DNA of 64,000 nucleotides from Oceanihabitans sp. 2_MG-2023 (GTDB lineage: Bacteria; Bacteroidota; Bacteroidia; Flavobacteriales; Flavobacteriaceae), in the NCBI RefSeq assembly GCF_030547245.1, contig NZ_JAUOQT010000003.1, positions 310,001 through 374,000 of the forward strand, in the 5' to 3' direction. The position numbers were made by a program, and so were the translations under genes. Positions 25,101-34,156 of this stretch are shown here, in pieces. The notes under the pieces are model-generated. The model had not been told where the DNA came from, did not search any database, and worked only from the letters and a program-made list of their open reading frames with translations. Position 1 is the first letter of the stretch; each line of letters starts with the position of its first letter.

Positions 25101-25198
25101 TGCGTTAAGGATTGAACGGTTTGTTTGAGCTCCTCGCAGAGAGCGAGTAGTGAAAGCCTGACCTAATTTTGCCATGAAAAGCAAAATTAGGTAACGCT
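25101..25198. repeat. Dispersed intergenic repeat, family B (copy 1)
   Basis: Begins TGCGTTAAGGATTG, contains GCCTGACCTAATTTTGC and ends GGTAACGCT. ACCTAATTTTGC (25161-25172) and GCAAAATTAGGT (25181-25192) form a 12-bp perfect stem with an 8-nt loop. A second copy in the opposite orientation lies at 46629-46709. Confidence 0.65.
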
Positions 25199-25200
25199 AT

Positions 25201-25252
25201 TCTTATCTTCACGATACTATTTATTCTTTTTTAATAAATCACTAGAAGTAAC
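25201..25252. repeat. Dispersed intergenic repeat, family A (diverged)
   Basis: TCTTCACGATACTATTTATT leads to TCACTAGAAGTAAC (25239-25252), two or three bases away from the family A end motif. It abuts the family B copy. Confidence 0.5.
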
Positions 25253-25255
25253 CTA

Positions 25256-26602
25256 TTAAGACAGCATATCGTCGTCGTTAGTTTCTGGTTTTGGAGCATC
25301 TGCTGGTTCATCACCTCCACCATTTGAAGGTGCATTAGGATCTGCAGCATAATAATCTTCAAAAATTTCTTTCATATCGATTCCGTAGCGTTCTGCAAAA
25401 TTCTTTTGAATGGATTTATCTTTCTCACGAATTTCATTTAAAGCCTCTGCATAACTACCGTAAACGCCTTGCATTACTTTTTCGTGTACCGGAATATTAT
25501 CCATCATTTCTTGACGTGCTTTAGCAGAAGCAGTATGCATAGATGCTAATGTTTCACCAATATGCTCATCTGTTTTTACTCCTAAATGTTCTAAAATTGC
25601 AGCAAATTCTTGGTCTGTTCTCGCCTTTAAAGCCACTACATAACCATCGTAGTATTTAAGACGTTCGTCGGTATCACTTTTTAATTTTGCACGATGCGTT
25701 TGTAAATTACTACGTAAAGAAGTTAATACTTTAATAGTTAAATTATGTTTGTGTACAAAACTATCTTTAGAAGCTGCAAGTGTTGTGTAAGCGTTTTTAA
25801 GCCCTTCTAACTCTTCTACTTTTTGCTCTAAAGTGGTTACCTTAGATAGTGCATCGGAGTATTCTGTAGATTGTTTATCTGCTACTTCTTCTAGTGCTTG
25901 ACGTGCTTGTTTTAATAAAGCGTATTGTTCTTCGAGTTTATCTTCTACTTCTTTCTTTTTTTGTAATGCCTTTGTATGGTTGTTAGAAGCTTCTACAATA
26001 GCAGTTTTAAGGCTTTCTTCTACTTCTTTAATTTCTACTTCTCGGTCTTTTAAGCGTTTTACAGCTGCTTGACTTTTAAAAGAAAGTTCGTTTAACAAGG
26101 TTTGCACATCTGCACTTTCTATACGTTGCTGAAATAATGCTTTTGCTTTATTATCGGCAGCATCACGAGTTTTTTGTGCTTCTTGTAGTTCTAGTTCTGC
26201 TTTTTTTATTTTGCTTTTTCTTCCCCAAAGGTTGTTCCAAAACGTATCTGGTTTTGCGTTAGCATCTTCCAGTTCAACTTTTGCACGCTCTAAACGCTTA
26301 ATAGCATCGTCAATAATTTTTTGTTCTTCGCCATTTAATGCCGAAAAACCTTCGAACATAATACCAACTTCGTCTTGATAATCGGTTAAGTCTTTAATGG
26401 CGTCTAATAATGTAGTTCTATCTTTTTCTGCCATATCTACAACATTATCTAATGTTGCATTTAAGATTTTTTGGCGGCTTTCTGGATCGTCTTCTTGTGC
26501 CAATTTTGACTTCATTTGGTCAATGGCTTTCCCCCAGTTTACATCTACCTTTTCTGTTTTCTCGTTGGCGTTTGTTTCTAATAAATCAAAATCATCAGAC
26601 AT
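25256..26602 (-). CDS. Long coiled-coil protein (TelA/PspA-like layout)
   Basis: 448 residues, cytoplasmic. Residues about 85-300 are an almost unbroken K/E/L/Q/A coiled coil, followed by further helices and an acidic, proline-rich disordered tail (about 415-448). Such proteins are sometimes labelled tellurite-resistance or microtubule-binding proteins by similarity to any coiled coil; neither label is supported by a motif here. The layout resembles TelA or PspA-type membrane-stress proteins. First gene of the minus-strand run leading to the AAA+ ATPase and membrane proteins, consistent with a scaffold remodelled by that ATPase (inference). Confidence 0.7.
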   Translation of the reverse strand: MSDDFDLLETNANEKTEKVDVNWGKAIDQMKSKLAQEDDPESRQKILNATLDNVVDMAEKDRTTLLDAIKDLTDYQDEVGIMFEGFSALNGEEQKIIDDAIKRLERAKVELEDANAKPDTFWNNLWGRKSKIKKAELELQEAQKTRDAADNKAKALFQQRIESADVQTLLNELSFKSQAAVKRLKDREVEIKEVEESLKTAIVEASNNHTKALQKKKEVEDKLEEQYALLKQARQALEEVADKQSTEYSDALSKVTTLEQKVEELEGLKNAYTTLAASKDSFVHKHNLTIKVLTSLRSNLQTHRAKLKSDTDERLKYYDGYVVALKARTDQEFAAILEHLGVKTDEHIGETLASMHTASAKARQEMMDNIPVHEKVMQGVYGSYAEALNEIREKDKSIQKNFAERYGIDMKEIFEDYYAADPNAPSNGGGDEPADAPKPETNDDDMLS

Positions 26603-26774
26603 ATTGTATTGCGTGTTTTAAGTTGAACTATATTTGGTTAAGCAATTTCGATAAAAAATATCAGTATCGAAAATGAAATCACTTAAAATATAAGTAGCGA
26701 ATCATAATATTTTGTTACATTTTTAATTAATTGCTTTTTGATGATTATCTTTAAACTGTAAAAAATTAATACGC

Positions 26775-27560
26775 ATGAAAAACACAATATCCATTTTAAT
26801 AATTACACTTCTATTTTTTTCTAGCTGTAAAAATAAAAGCAAAGAAAATAATGAGTTAACTACTAATACTGAAATAAAAACGGAAAAAAAAGATATCAAA
26901 AAAAGAGAATTAGAAATTACTCCTATAGAACATGCCACTATGGTTTTAACGTATGAAAACACTGTAATTTATACAGACCCTGTTGGTGGTGCCGAAGCTT
27001 TTAAAGAACAAAAAAAACCAACCATTGTATTAATTACAGATATTCATGGAGACCATTTAAATGCAGAAACATTAGAAGCTCTAGATTTAAGTAAAGCTAC
27101 AGTTGTAATGCCAAAAGCTGTTGCGGATAAGTTACCCGAATTAAATTTTTTAGAAAGTGTTATTTTAGATAATGGAAAAACAACAACAGTTAATGGTATT
27201 TCTATTGAAGCAATACCTATGTATAATTTACGAGAGGAAGCATTAAAATTTCATAGTAAAGGTAGAGGGAATGGTTATGTAATTACCCTTGGAGAAGAAC
27301 GTATTTACATTTCTGGTGACACCGAAGATATTCCTGAAATGCGTGCATTAAAAAATATTGATAAAGCTTTTGTTTGTATGAATTTGCCTTATACAATGCC
27401 TGTTGAAAGTGCTGCGAGTGCTGTTTTAGATTTTACACCAAAACAAGTTTACCCTTATCACTTTAGAGGAACAGAAGGGTTAAGTGATGTTGCATTGTTT
27501 AAAACGATGGTTAACAACAGTAATAAGAATATTGAAGTCGTTCAATTAAATTGGTATTAA
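26775..27560 (+). CDS. MBL-fold metallo-hydrolase lipoprotein
   Basis: 261 residues. The N-terminus (about 1-17) ends in the lipobox LFFSSC, so it is a lipoprotein of the periplasm or outer membrane. The metallo-beta-lactamase fold shows as LITDIHGDHLN (HxDH metal motif, about 93-103), YISGDTEDIP (bridging Asp) and a late YPYHFRG His. The closest general layout is the UlaG/lactonase-like branch of simple MBL hydrolases. The substrate is unknown. Divergent from the coiled-coil gene, whose start lies 172 bp away. Confidence 0.85.
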   Translation: MKNTISILIITLLFFSSCKNKSKENNELTTNTEIKTEKKDIKKRELEITPIEHATMVLTYENTVIYTDPVGGAEAFKEQKKPTIVLITDIHGDHLNAETLEALDLSKATVVMPKAVADKLPELNFLESVILDNGKTTTVNGISIEAIPMYNLREEALKFHSKGRGNGYVITLGEERIYISGDTEDIPEMRALKNIDKAFVCMNLPYTMPVESAASAVLDFTPKQVYPYHFRGTEGLSDVALFKTMVNNSNKNIEVVQLNWY

Positions 27561-27578
27561 TATTTTAACAATGAACAC

Positions 27579-27606
27579 TTTAGTTAAAATCTTTTTTATA
27601 TATTTG
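27579..27606 (+). promoter_or_regulatory. Promoter of the small membrane-protein pair
   Basis: TATATTTG (27599-27606) is a perfect -7 box (TAnnTTTG); TTTAG at 27579-27583 sits at about the right distance for a weak -33 element. Confidence 0.5.
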
Positions 27607-27688
27607 AAGAAGATTTTTCCCAAAATCATAATCTAACCCCATGATAATCACCCTTTTTACTATACATTTTCTTGCTTTAATAAGGCAA

Positions 27689-27889
27689 ATGAGTGTGATT
27701 ACTATTTTAGGAATTTGTGTTGTATTCTTTTCTGTTTTATTAATTCTTGTTTTAAGAAAATCTTACAAACTGAAAGCTGAGAATGAAAAGTTAATGAAAG
27801 CTACGGATAATTTGTTAGAAGATGATAATAAAGAATATACGGATTTTACTGAAGGACATATGTATAGCAATACTGCTAAAAAAGAATAA
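27689..27889 (+). CDS. Small single-span membrane protein
   Basis: 66 residues from the ATG at 27689, preceded by AAGGC at a good distance; an ATG at 27641 in the same frame lacks a ribosome-binding site. One hydrophobic helix (about 2-22) is followed by a charged cytoplasmic tail with coiled-coil character. The next gene begins directly after the stop (TAAATG). No family was recognised. Confidence 0.55.
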   Translation: MSVITILGICVVFFSVLLILVLRKSYKLKAENEKLMKATDNLLEDDNKEYTDFTEGHMYSNTAKKE

Positions 27890-28093
27890 ATGCTAACAAC
27901 TATTTGTACCATTATTTTTGTTGTAACAGTTTTGGTTTTAGGAATCTTCTTAAAAAAAACACTCTATATTCATGAGCATGATGCTTCTATTGAAAAAGAG
28001 CTAAAACTGTTTGATGAAAATTTAAAAAAAATAAATGATTTGGATGTAAGTAGTAATTACAAACTAGGATCGAATCATATTTATTCCAAATAA
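27890..28093 (+). CDS. Small single-span membrane protein
   Basis: 67 residues with one hydrophobic helix (about 4-24) and a charged tail with lysine-, glutamate- and leucine-rich heptads. Similar in layout to its upstream neighbour, with which it is almost certainly co-translated because stop and start are adjacent. A bidirectional terminator follows. Function unknown. Confidence 0.55.
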   Translation: MLTTICTIIFVVTVLVLGIFLKKTLYIHEHDASIEKELKLFDENLKKINDLDVSSNYKLGSNHIYSK

Positions 28094-28094
28094 A

Positions 28095-28131
28095 ACATAA
28101 AAAAGCCTGCAAATGCAGGCTTTTTTTATGT
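28095..28131. terminator. Bidirectional terminator between convergent genes
   Basis: AAAAAAGCCTGCA (stem to 28111), loop AA, TGCAGGCTTTTTTT (from 28114). T-runs on both sides serve the small membrane-protein pair and ettA. Confidence 0.85.
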
Positions 28132-28148
28132 TTTCAAGAAAATATTTA

Positions 28149-29840
28149 TTATCGTACTAACTTTTTATATTTAATACGTTTTGGCATTAAATCTCCACCA
28201 AGACGTTTCTTTTTATTTTCTTCATAATCAGAAAAACTACCTTCAAAGAAATATACTTGAGACTCGCCTTCGAAAGCAAGGATATGCGTACAAATTCTAT
28301 CTAAAAACCATCTATCGTGACTAATTACTACTGCACAACCAGCGAAGTTCTCTAAACCTTCTTCTAAGGCTCTCAATGTATTTACATCTAAATCATTAGT
28401 AGGCTCATCTAAGAGTAATACGTTACCTTCTTCTTTTAATGTCATAGCAAGGTGCAAACGATTACGTTCTCCACCAGAAAGTAATTTTACTTTTTTATTT
28501 TGTTCGCCTCCAGAGAAATTGAATCTGCTTAAATAGGCTCTAGAATTCACTTCTTTTCCTCCCATCATTACCAATTCTTGCTCATCACTAAAGTTTTGCC
28601 AAATTGTTTTTTCTGGATCAATATTAGAGTGTTTTTGGTCTACGTAGGCAATCTTTGCCGTTTCTCCAACTTTAAACTCTCCTTTATCGGAAGTTTCCTC
28701 ACCCATTATCATTCGGAAAATAGTTGTTTTACCAGCACCATTAGGACCAATAACACCAACAATTCCTGCTTGTGGCAAATTGAAATTTAAATCTTCATAT
28801 AGTAATTTATCGTCATAGCCTTTACTTACACCTACAGCTTCGATAACATTGGTACCTAAACGCGGTCCATTTGGAATATATATCTCCAGTTTTTCGTCAA
28901 GTTGTTTTTGGTCTTGACTCATTAATTTATCATAATTTTTAAGACGTGCTTTTTGTTTGGTTTGACGCCCTTTTGCTCCTTGACGTACCCAGTCTAACTC
29001 ACGCTCTAAAGTTTTTTGACGTTTAGAAGCGGTCTTACTTTCTTGGGCCATACGTTTCGATTTTTGGTCTAACCAAGAAGAATAGTTTCCTTTCCATGGA
29101 ATACCTTCTCCTCTATCTAACTCTAAAATCCAACCAGCAACATTATCTAAAAAGTATCTATCGTGCGTTACTGCAATTACAGTTCCTTTGTATTGTGCCA
29201 AATGATGCTCTAACCAGTGTACAGATTCTGCATCTAAATGATTGGTAGGCTCATCTAATAATAATACATCTGGTTCTTGTAAAAGTAAACGACATAAAGC
29301 TACACGACGACGCTCACCACCAGAGAGTACACTTATCTTTTTGTCTCCATCTGGCGTACGTAAAGCATCCATTGCGATTTCTAATTTGGTATCTAACTCC
29401 CAAGCATTAGCTGCATCAATTTGATCTTGAAGCACTGCTTGACGGTTCATTAACTTTTCCATTTTGTCTGCATCGCTATACACTTCTTCTAATCCAAATT
29501 GGTCGTTAATACTATTGTATTCATCAAGAATTGCAACGGTTTCAGCCGCACCTTCTCGCACAATTTCCATAACCGTTTTATCTTCATCTAGCTGTGGTTC
29601 TTGTTCTAAATAACCTACAGAATACCCTGGAGAAAAAACAACATCTCCTTGATAATTTTTATCTACTCCAGCAATAATTTTAAGTAAAGTAGATTTACCA
29701 GAACCATTAAGACCTAGTATTCCTATTTTTGCTCCATAAAAGAAGCTTAAATAAATATTTTTTAAAACTGGTGTTTGTGCACTTTGGAATGTCTTGGTTA
29801 AACCAGACATAGAAAAAATCACTTTTTTATCGTCACTCAT
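28149..29840 (-). CDS. ettA: ABC-F ATPase, translational throttle EttA
   Basis: 563 residues. Two ABC domains: Walker A GLNGSGKST (about 43-51) and GPNGAGKTT (about 340-350), signatures LSGGERRRV and LSGGERNRL, Walker B LLLDEPTNHLDA and LLLDEPTNDLD. Between them is the EttA-type arm and linker (ERELDWVRQGAKGRQTKQ), which distinguishes EttA from Uup. There are no membrane spans. EttA binds the ribosomal E site and gates translation according to ATP/ADP. Alone in its transcription unit and convergent with the small-membrane pair. Confidence 0.96.
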   Translation of the reverse strand: MSDDKKVIFSMSGLTKTFQSAQTPVLKNIYLSFFYGAKIGILGLNGSGKSTLLKIIAGVDKNYQGDVVFSPGYSVGYLEQEPQLDEDKTVMEIVREGAAETVAILDEYNSINDQFGLEEVYSDADKMEKLMNRQAVLQDQIDAANAWELDTKLEIAMDALRTPDGDKKISVLSGGERRRVALCRLLLQEPDVLLLDEPTNHLDAESVHWLEHHLAQYKGTVIAVTHDRYFLDNVAGWILELDRGEGIPWKGNYSSWLDQKSKRMAQESKTASKRQKTLERELDWVRQGAKGRQTKQKARLKNYDKLMSQDQKQLDEKLEIYIPNGPRLGTNVIEAVGVSKGYDDKLLYEDLNFNLPQAGIVGVIGPNGAGKTTIFRMIMGEETSDKGEFKVGETAKIAYVDQKHSNIDPEKTIWQNFSDEQELVMMGGKEVNSRAYLSRFNFSGGEQNKKVKLLSGGERNRLHLAMTLKEEGNVLLLDEPTNDLDVNTLRALEEGLENFAGCAVVISHDRWFLDRICTHILAFEGESQVYFFEGSFSDYEENKKKRLGGDLMPKRIKYKKLVR

Positions 29841-29911
29841 TGTTATTATTTAATTATTTTAAAGATACTAAACTCTTCTTTTTAAATTTTAATTTATTCT
29901 TTATAGAGTTT

Positions 29912-30088
29912 TTATACTCTACCTTTTAATGCATTAAAAACCCATGCTATGCAAAAAAAACCAATCCCAACAGTTGCAAAACCCCAACCTGCTACATCAT
30001 CATAACGATAAGCTCCCATAAGGATTAAAATAACTCCCATTGCCATCATTAAGAAAGTCGCCCAACCTAATACTGTGTTTTTGTTCAT
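29912..30088 (-). CDS. CAL67264-family small membrane protein
   Basis: 58 residues from the ATG at 30088 (MNKNTVLGW), the usual beginning of this Bacteroidota family; another ATG two codons upstream at 30094 is possible. Two hydrophobic helices are visible (about 6-24 and 33-52). The family is known only as a conserved small flavobacterial membrane protein of unknown role. Confidence 0.7.
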   Translation of the reverse strand: MNKNTVLGWATFLMMAMGVILILMGAYRYDDVAGWGFATVGIGFFCIAWVFNALKGRV

Positions 30089-30171
30089 TGCCATTTTCTA
30101 TTTCTATTTTAGTTAGTAAATACAAATATCGCTATTTTGTATAAAAAAAACATCCTAATTGGATGCTTAAT

Positions 30172-30894
30172 TTATATTCTTGGAACTTCAATAAAGAGTA
30201 TTTCGGAATCCTCTTTAGGTTTTATTTCAAAACGTTCTGTTTCTGAGACTCCAATTGCATCTCTTGCAAGCAAATTTTCTGTGTTTATTTCAATTTCTCC
30301 GTGAATATTCATAACATACACCATATGCGCTTTACTCTTTAAGTGGTATGCAAAGTTTTCATCTTTATTAAGTGTTATTCGTGAAATTATAGCATCTTGA
30401 TGAATTTTTAGACTTCCCTCGAAATCATCATCTATGGAAGATACTAAAACTTGAAGTTTATTTTTTCTTTCATTTTCATCAAAATATTTTTGATCATATC
30501 TAGGTGTAACATTTTGTTTATTTGGCATAATCCAGATTTGAAACAAACTTAAATCCTCCTCAACAGAACCATTAATTTCAGAATGTTTTACACCAGTACC
30601 TGCTGACATTACTTGTACTTCTCCTGGCAAAACCTCTTGCCATTCTTGATGCATTATATTATCTCTATGTTTAAGGACTCCTTTTAAAGGAATGGTAATA
30701 ATTTCCATATTATCATGTGGATGCGTACCAAAACCCATTTTTGGAGCAATAACATCATCATTTAAAACACGTAAAGCACCAAAATGTATTTTAGTTTCGT
30801 CATAAAAACCAGCAAAACTAAAAGAATGATTTGCTTGCAACCATCCATGATTTGCAAAACCTCTACTTGCTGCCTTATGTAGCACTGCTTTCAT
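30172..30894 (-). CDS. Pirin-family protein
   Basis: 240 residues with the bicupin pirin pattern: HSFSFAGFYD (N-terminal), GFGTHPHDNMEIIT (metal ligands His, His and Glu, about 54-67), a fourth ligand in GVKHSEINGS, and a second cupin with EEDLSLFQIWI. Pirins such as YhhW have quercetin-dioxygenase-like activity or act as redox sensors. Encoded 16 bp after the MarR gene and in a cluster with a flavin reductase and DoxX protein, suggesting a quinone or oxidative-stress role. Confidence 0.92.
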   Translation of the reverse strand: MKAVLHKAASRGFANHGWLQANHSFSFAGFYDETKIHFGALRVLNDDVIAPKMGFGTHPHDNMEIITIPLKGVLKHRDNIMHQEWQEVLPGEVQVMSAGTGVKHSEINGSVEEDLSLFQIWIMPNKQNVTPRYDQKYFDENERKNKLQVLVSSIDDDFEGSLKIHQDAIISRITLNKDENFAYHLKSKAHMVYVMNIHGEIEINTENLLARDAIGVSETERFEIKPKEDSEILFIEVPRI

Positions 30895-30910
30895 TTTAAC
30901 CTCTTTTTTT

Positions 30911-31348
30911 TTATCTAATTTTATCTAATAAATCACTTAATTGTATTGCTTCTTCTTCAGATAAGTTTTTAAGTAAATCTTTTCGATTTGCTCTAGAAAT
31001 ATCTTCTAATAAATGCAACCCTTTAGGAGTGATCTTAATATGAACAACTCGTCTATCGCTAGGGCAAGGAATACGTTCGATTAGTTCTTTAGCTGAAAGT
31101 TTATCCATTAAACGCGTTGCATTTGGAGACCTTTCGACCATTCGTTCTTTAATGGTTTGTACTTTTAAAGCTTCGCCAGCACCTTTTAATATTCGTAAAA
31201 TATTGTATTGTTGAGATGATATTTTAAAAGGTTTAAAAAAAGAATTCTGATAACTATTAATCCAATTTGCTGTAAACATAATGTTAAGCATTGCTTTCAC
31301 TTTATAGCTTGGAAATTTAGAATTAATGTCTTTAGAAATATCTCCCAT
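30911..31348 (-). CDS. MarR-family transcriptional regulator
   Basis: 145 residues with a winged-helix domain (about 40-125): QYNILRILKGAGEALKVQTI (helix alpha2/3 region), recognition helix SPNATRLMDKLSAKELIERI, wing PSDRRVVHIKITPKG. Conserved pattern DRR...ITP is diagnostic. It lies between the flavin reductase (2-bp gap) and pirin genes in the same operon, so it probably controls this cluster. The effector is unknown. Start at 31348 is ATG. Confidence 0.9.
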   Translation of the reverse strand: MGDISKDINSKFPSYKVKAMLNIMFTANWINSYQNSFFKPFKISSQQYNILRILKGAGEALKVQTIKERMVERSPNATRLMDKLSAKELIERIPCPSDRRVVHIKITPKGLHLLEDISRANRKDLLKNLSEEEAIQLSDLLDKIR

Positions 31349-31350
31349 TA

Positions 31351-31881
31351 TTATACGTTTTCTTTAAACAAGACAACTTTATTTAATAATTCTTCCTGTA
31401 AGGTTGGGTTTATAAGCTTACCATCTGAAAAGTTATCATTAAATGAAGGCAATGAAAAATCGGCAATTATATTTCCGCCCATATATGGAAAACGTCCTTT
31501 AGCAATTTCTAATACCGTTGCTCCTCCTCTAGCACCTGGAGATGTTGCCATAAGTAACATAGGCTTATCACTCCATAATTTTCCATCAATTCTAGACATC
31601 CAATCCAAAATATTTTTAAATACTGTTGCATATGCTCCATTATGTTCTGCAAGAGAAAGTACTACTCCATCTGAAGATTTAATCTTCTCTAATAACACTT
31701 TAGCGTTATCTGGCACACCATTTTCTGTTTCATAATCAATTCCGTAGATTGGCAATTCAAAATCATTAAGATCGAGTACTTCTACTTCGCAATTCTCAAC
31801 TAAATTTGCAGTATATACTGCAAGTTTTTTATTAATTGATTGTTTACTATTACTTCCTGCAAATGCGATAATTTTTTTCAT
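31351..31881 (-). CDS. NAD(P)H-dependent FMN reductase
   Basis: 176 residues with the flavodoxin-like fold of the FMN-dependent NADPH:quinone/chromate reductases: IIAFAGSNSKQSINKKL (phosphate loop, about 3-19), LAEHNGAYATVFKNILDWMSR (conserved YN/YNGS-type segment, about 78-98) and LLMATSPGARGGATVLE (flavin-binding, about 108-124). Two-electron reduction of quinones, chromate or azo compounds is typical of the family. Second gene of the DoxX-reductase-MarR-pirin cluster. Confidence 0.88.
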   Translation of the reverse strand: MKKIIAFAGSNSKQSINKKLAVYTANLVENCEVEVLDLNDFELPIYGIDYETENGVPDNAKVLLEKIKSSDGVVLSLAEHNGAYATVFKNILDWMSRIDGKLWSDKPMLLMATSPGARGGATVLEIAKGRFPYMGGNIIADFSLPSFNDNFSDGKLINPTLQEELLNKVVLFKENV

Positions 31882-31971
31882 CTCTTTCTATGTATTGGTT
31901 TATTTAAGGCACATTTTATTTACTATTAATCCTTTTTAGATAGATCGTTTTTTAAACATGCTTGCTTTAAA

Positions 31972-32328
31972 TTAGTTTTGTATTTTTTTGTTAAAAATAT
32001 AAGACACAACTAGTAATACCATAGCTACTAAAGCCGTCATTTGTCCGCCATCACTTATCATATAATGTGCAAAAAATGCAAGGATAAATGCAAAGAAGAA
32101 ACCTGCATAAGCCCATTCTTTTATGGTTTTAAAATTTGGATTCCAAAGCGCAAAAACTCCTAAAAGTTTAGCAACTGCATATGGATAAATAATATAGGTT
32201 GGATACCCAAAATTGGTAAACATTAATGCAACATCTTCATGTTTAAAAAAATACATGCTGACTGAAAACAACATGATTAATGTTAATAATCCTGTAGCTA
32301 CGTAAAAAATAATTTTATCTCTTTTCAT
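31972..32328 (-). CDS. DoxX-family membrane protein
   Basis: 118 residues with four hydrophobic helices (about 8-26, 44-60, 67-84 and 92-112), the topology and length of DoxX-like proteins. Some family members act in quinone or thiosulfate metabolism and oxidative stress. First gene of the cluster with flavin reductase, MarR regulator and pirin (gap to the reductase about 90 bp). Divergent from the acyl-CoA carboxylase gene. Confidence 0.8.
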   Translation of the reverse strand: MKRDKIIFYVATGLLTLIMLFSVSMYFFKHEDVALMFTNFGYPTYIIYPYAVAKLLGVFALWNPNFKTIKEWAYAGFFFAFILAFFAHYMISDGGQMTALVAMVLLVVSYIFNKKIQN

Positions 32329-32473
32329 AATTTATACTTGTTTTGATGGTGTAAATCTATAAAAAAATATTTTATTTACCTAGGAATATATTTCCATGTA
32401 ATGTTATTTAACAAAACATTCACTTTTAAACCATCAAGTTGTTTTGTAAATTCGTAGCAAACAAAACTTATTT

Positions 32474-34102
32474 ATGGACATCAACTTCAATAAAAACGAA
32501 GATCACAATAAACTTTTAGTTTCCGATTTAACTAAAAGATTAGCAAAAGTTAAACTTGGTGGTGGGCAAAAACGTATAGATAAGCATCATGCGAAAGGAA
32601 AAATGACTGCTAGAGAACGTGTAGATTACCTACTAGATCCAAAAGCAAAAGCTATAGAAATTGGTGCATTTGCAGGAGAAGGAATGTATGAAGAACATGG
32701 TGGTTGTCCTTCTGGAGGTGTTGTTGTAAAAATAGGATATGTTAAAGGAAAACAGTGTATTGTTGTTGCTAATGATGCTACAGTTAAAGCTGGTGCTTGG
32801 TTTCCTATTACTGGAAAAAAGAATTTACGCGCTCAAGAAATTGCCATAGAAAACAAATTACCTATCATTTATTTAGTAGATTCTGCTGGTGTGTATTTAC
32901 CTATGCAGGATGAGATTTTTCCAGATAAAGAACACTTTGGTCGAATTTTTAGAAATAATGCAGTGATGAGTAGTATGGGAATTACTCAAATTTCTGCTGT
33001 TATGGGAAGCTGTGTTGCAGGTGGTGCTTATTTACCAATAATGAGTGATGAAGCTTTAATTGTAGACAAAACAGGAAGTATCTTTCTTGCTGGAAGCTAT
33101 TTAGTAAAAGCTGCAATTGGTGAAAGTATAGATAATGAAACCCTTGGTGGTGCAACTACACATTGTGAAATTTCTGGTGTTACCGATTATAAAGCAAAAG
33201 ATGATAAAGATGCTTTAGATACTATTAAACGTTTGATAGATAAGATTGGTGATTATGATAAAGCCGGTTTTAACCGAGCAAAAGCTTTAAAACCTAAAGA
33301 AAAACAAGAAGACATTTACGGAATTCTTCCTAAAAGTAGAGCAGACCAATATGACATGTTTGAAATTATAAAGCGATTAGTTGATGATAGTGAATATGAC
33401 GAATACAAAGCTGGTTATGGCAAAACAATAATTACTGCATATGCCAGAATTGATGGTTGGGCTGTTGGAATTGTTGCCAATCAAAGAAAATTAGTTAAAA
33501 CCAAAAAAGGCGAAATGCAATTTGGTGGTGTAATTTATAATGATAGCGCAGATAAAGCAACTCGTTTTATTGCAAATTGCAATCAGAAAAAAATCCCATT
33601 AGTGTTTTTACAAGATGTTACTGGCTTTATGGTTGGTAGTAAAAGTGAACATGGTGGCATAATAAAAGATGGTGCAAAAATGGTAAACGCAGTTAGTAAT
33701 AGTGTAGTACCAAAATTCACTATTGTAATTGGAAACTCTTATGGTGCTGGAAATTATGCTATGTGTGGAAAAGCATACGACCCAAGACTAATTGCTGCTT
33801 GGCCAAGTGCAGAACTTGCTGTAATGAGTGGAAACTCTGCAGCAAAAGTATTATTACAAATTGAAAAAGCATCTCTATTAAAGAAAGGAGAAGAAATTAC
33901 ACCAGAAAAAGAAGCAGAACTTTTTAATAAAATAAAAGATAGATACGACAATCAAGTCTCTCCATATTATGCAGCGTCACGAATTTGGACAGATGCTGTA
34001 ATCAATCCGTTAGATACTAGAACATGGATTAGTATGGGAATTGAAGCTGCAAACCACGCCCCTATTGAGAAAAAATTTAATCTGGGTGTTTTACAGGTTT
34101 AA
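32474..34102 (+). CDS. Acyl-CoA carboxylase, beta (carboxyltransferase) subunit
   Basis: 542 residues, the length of methylcrotonyl- and propionyl-CoA carboxylase beta subunits. Two crotonase-fold halves are visible: GKMTARERVDYLLD (N-terminal, about 41-54), VAGGAYLPIMSDE, VFLQDVTGFMVGSKSEHGG and IGNSYGAGNYAMCGKAYDPR. The last motif, with the NYAMCG segment, is most like the methylcrotonyl-CoA (leucine-degradation) branch. It transfers a carboxyl group from a biotinylated partner to the acyl-CoA. No biotin-carboxylase/alpha-subunit gene is adjacent, so the substrate is inferred only. Confidence 0.88.
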   Translation: MDINFNKNEDHNKLLVSDLTKRLAKVKLGGGQKRIDKHHAKGKMTARERVDYLLDPKAKAIEIGAFAGEGMYEEHGGCPSGGVVVKIGYVKGKQCIVVANDATVKAGAWFPITGKKNLRAQEIAIENKLPIIYLVDSAGVYLPMQDEIFPDKEHFGRIFRNNAVMSSMGITQISAVMGSCVAGGAYLPIMSDEALIVDKTGSIFLAGSYLVKAAIGESIDNETLGGATTHCEISGVTDYKAKDDKDALDTIKRLIDKIGDYDKAGFNRAKALKPKEKQEDIYGILPKSRADQYDMFEIIKRLVDDSEYDEYKAGYGKTIITAYARIDGWAVGIVANQRKLVKTKKGEMQFGGVIYNDSADKATRFIANCNQKKIPLVFLQDVTGFMVGSKSEHGGIIKDGAKMVNAVSNSVVPKFTIVIGNSYGAGNYAMCGKAYDPRLIAAWPSAELAVMSGNSAAKVLLQIEKASLLKKGEEITPEKEAELFNKIKDRYDNQVSPYYAASRIWTDAVINPLDTRTWISMGIEAANHAPIEKKFNLGVLQV

Positions 34103-34115
34103 AATTAGCATTAAT

Positions 34116-34156
34116 AAAACAAAAGGCATTTGAAAATTTCAAATGCCTTTTGTTTT
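34116..34156. terminator. Bidirectional terminator between convergent genes
   Basis: A perfect 20-bp stem (34116-34135 with 34137-34156, core GGCATTTGAAA) around a one-base centre, flanked by A- and T-runs, between the carboxylase and vWA genes. It just touches the vWA stop codon. Confidence 0.8.

Noticed and set aside
25256-26602. Label as microtubule-binding or tellurite-resistance protein
   Set aside because: Based only on coiled-coil composition; no specific motif.
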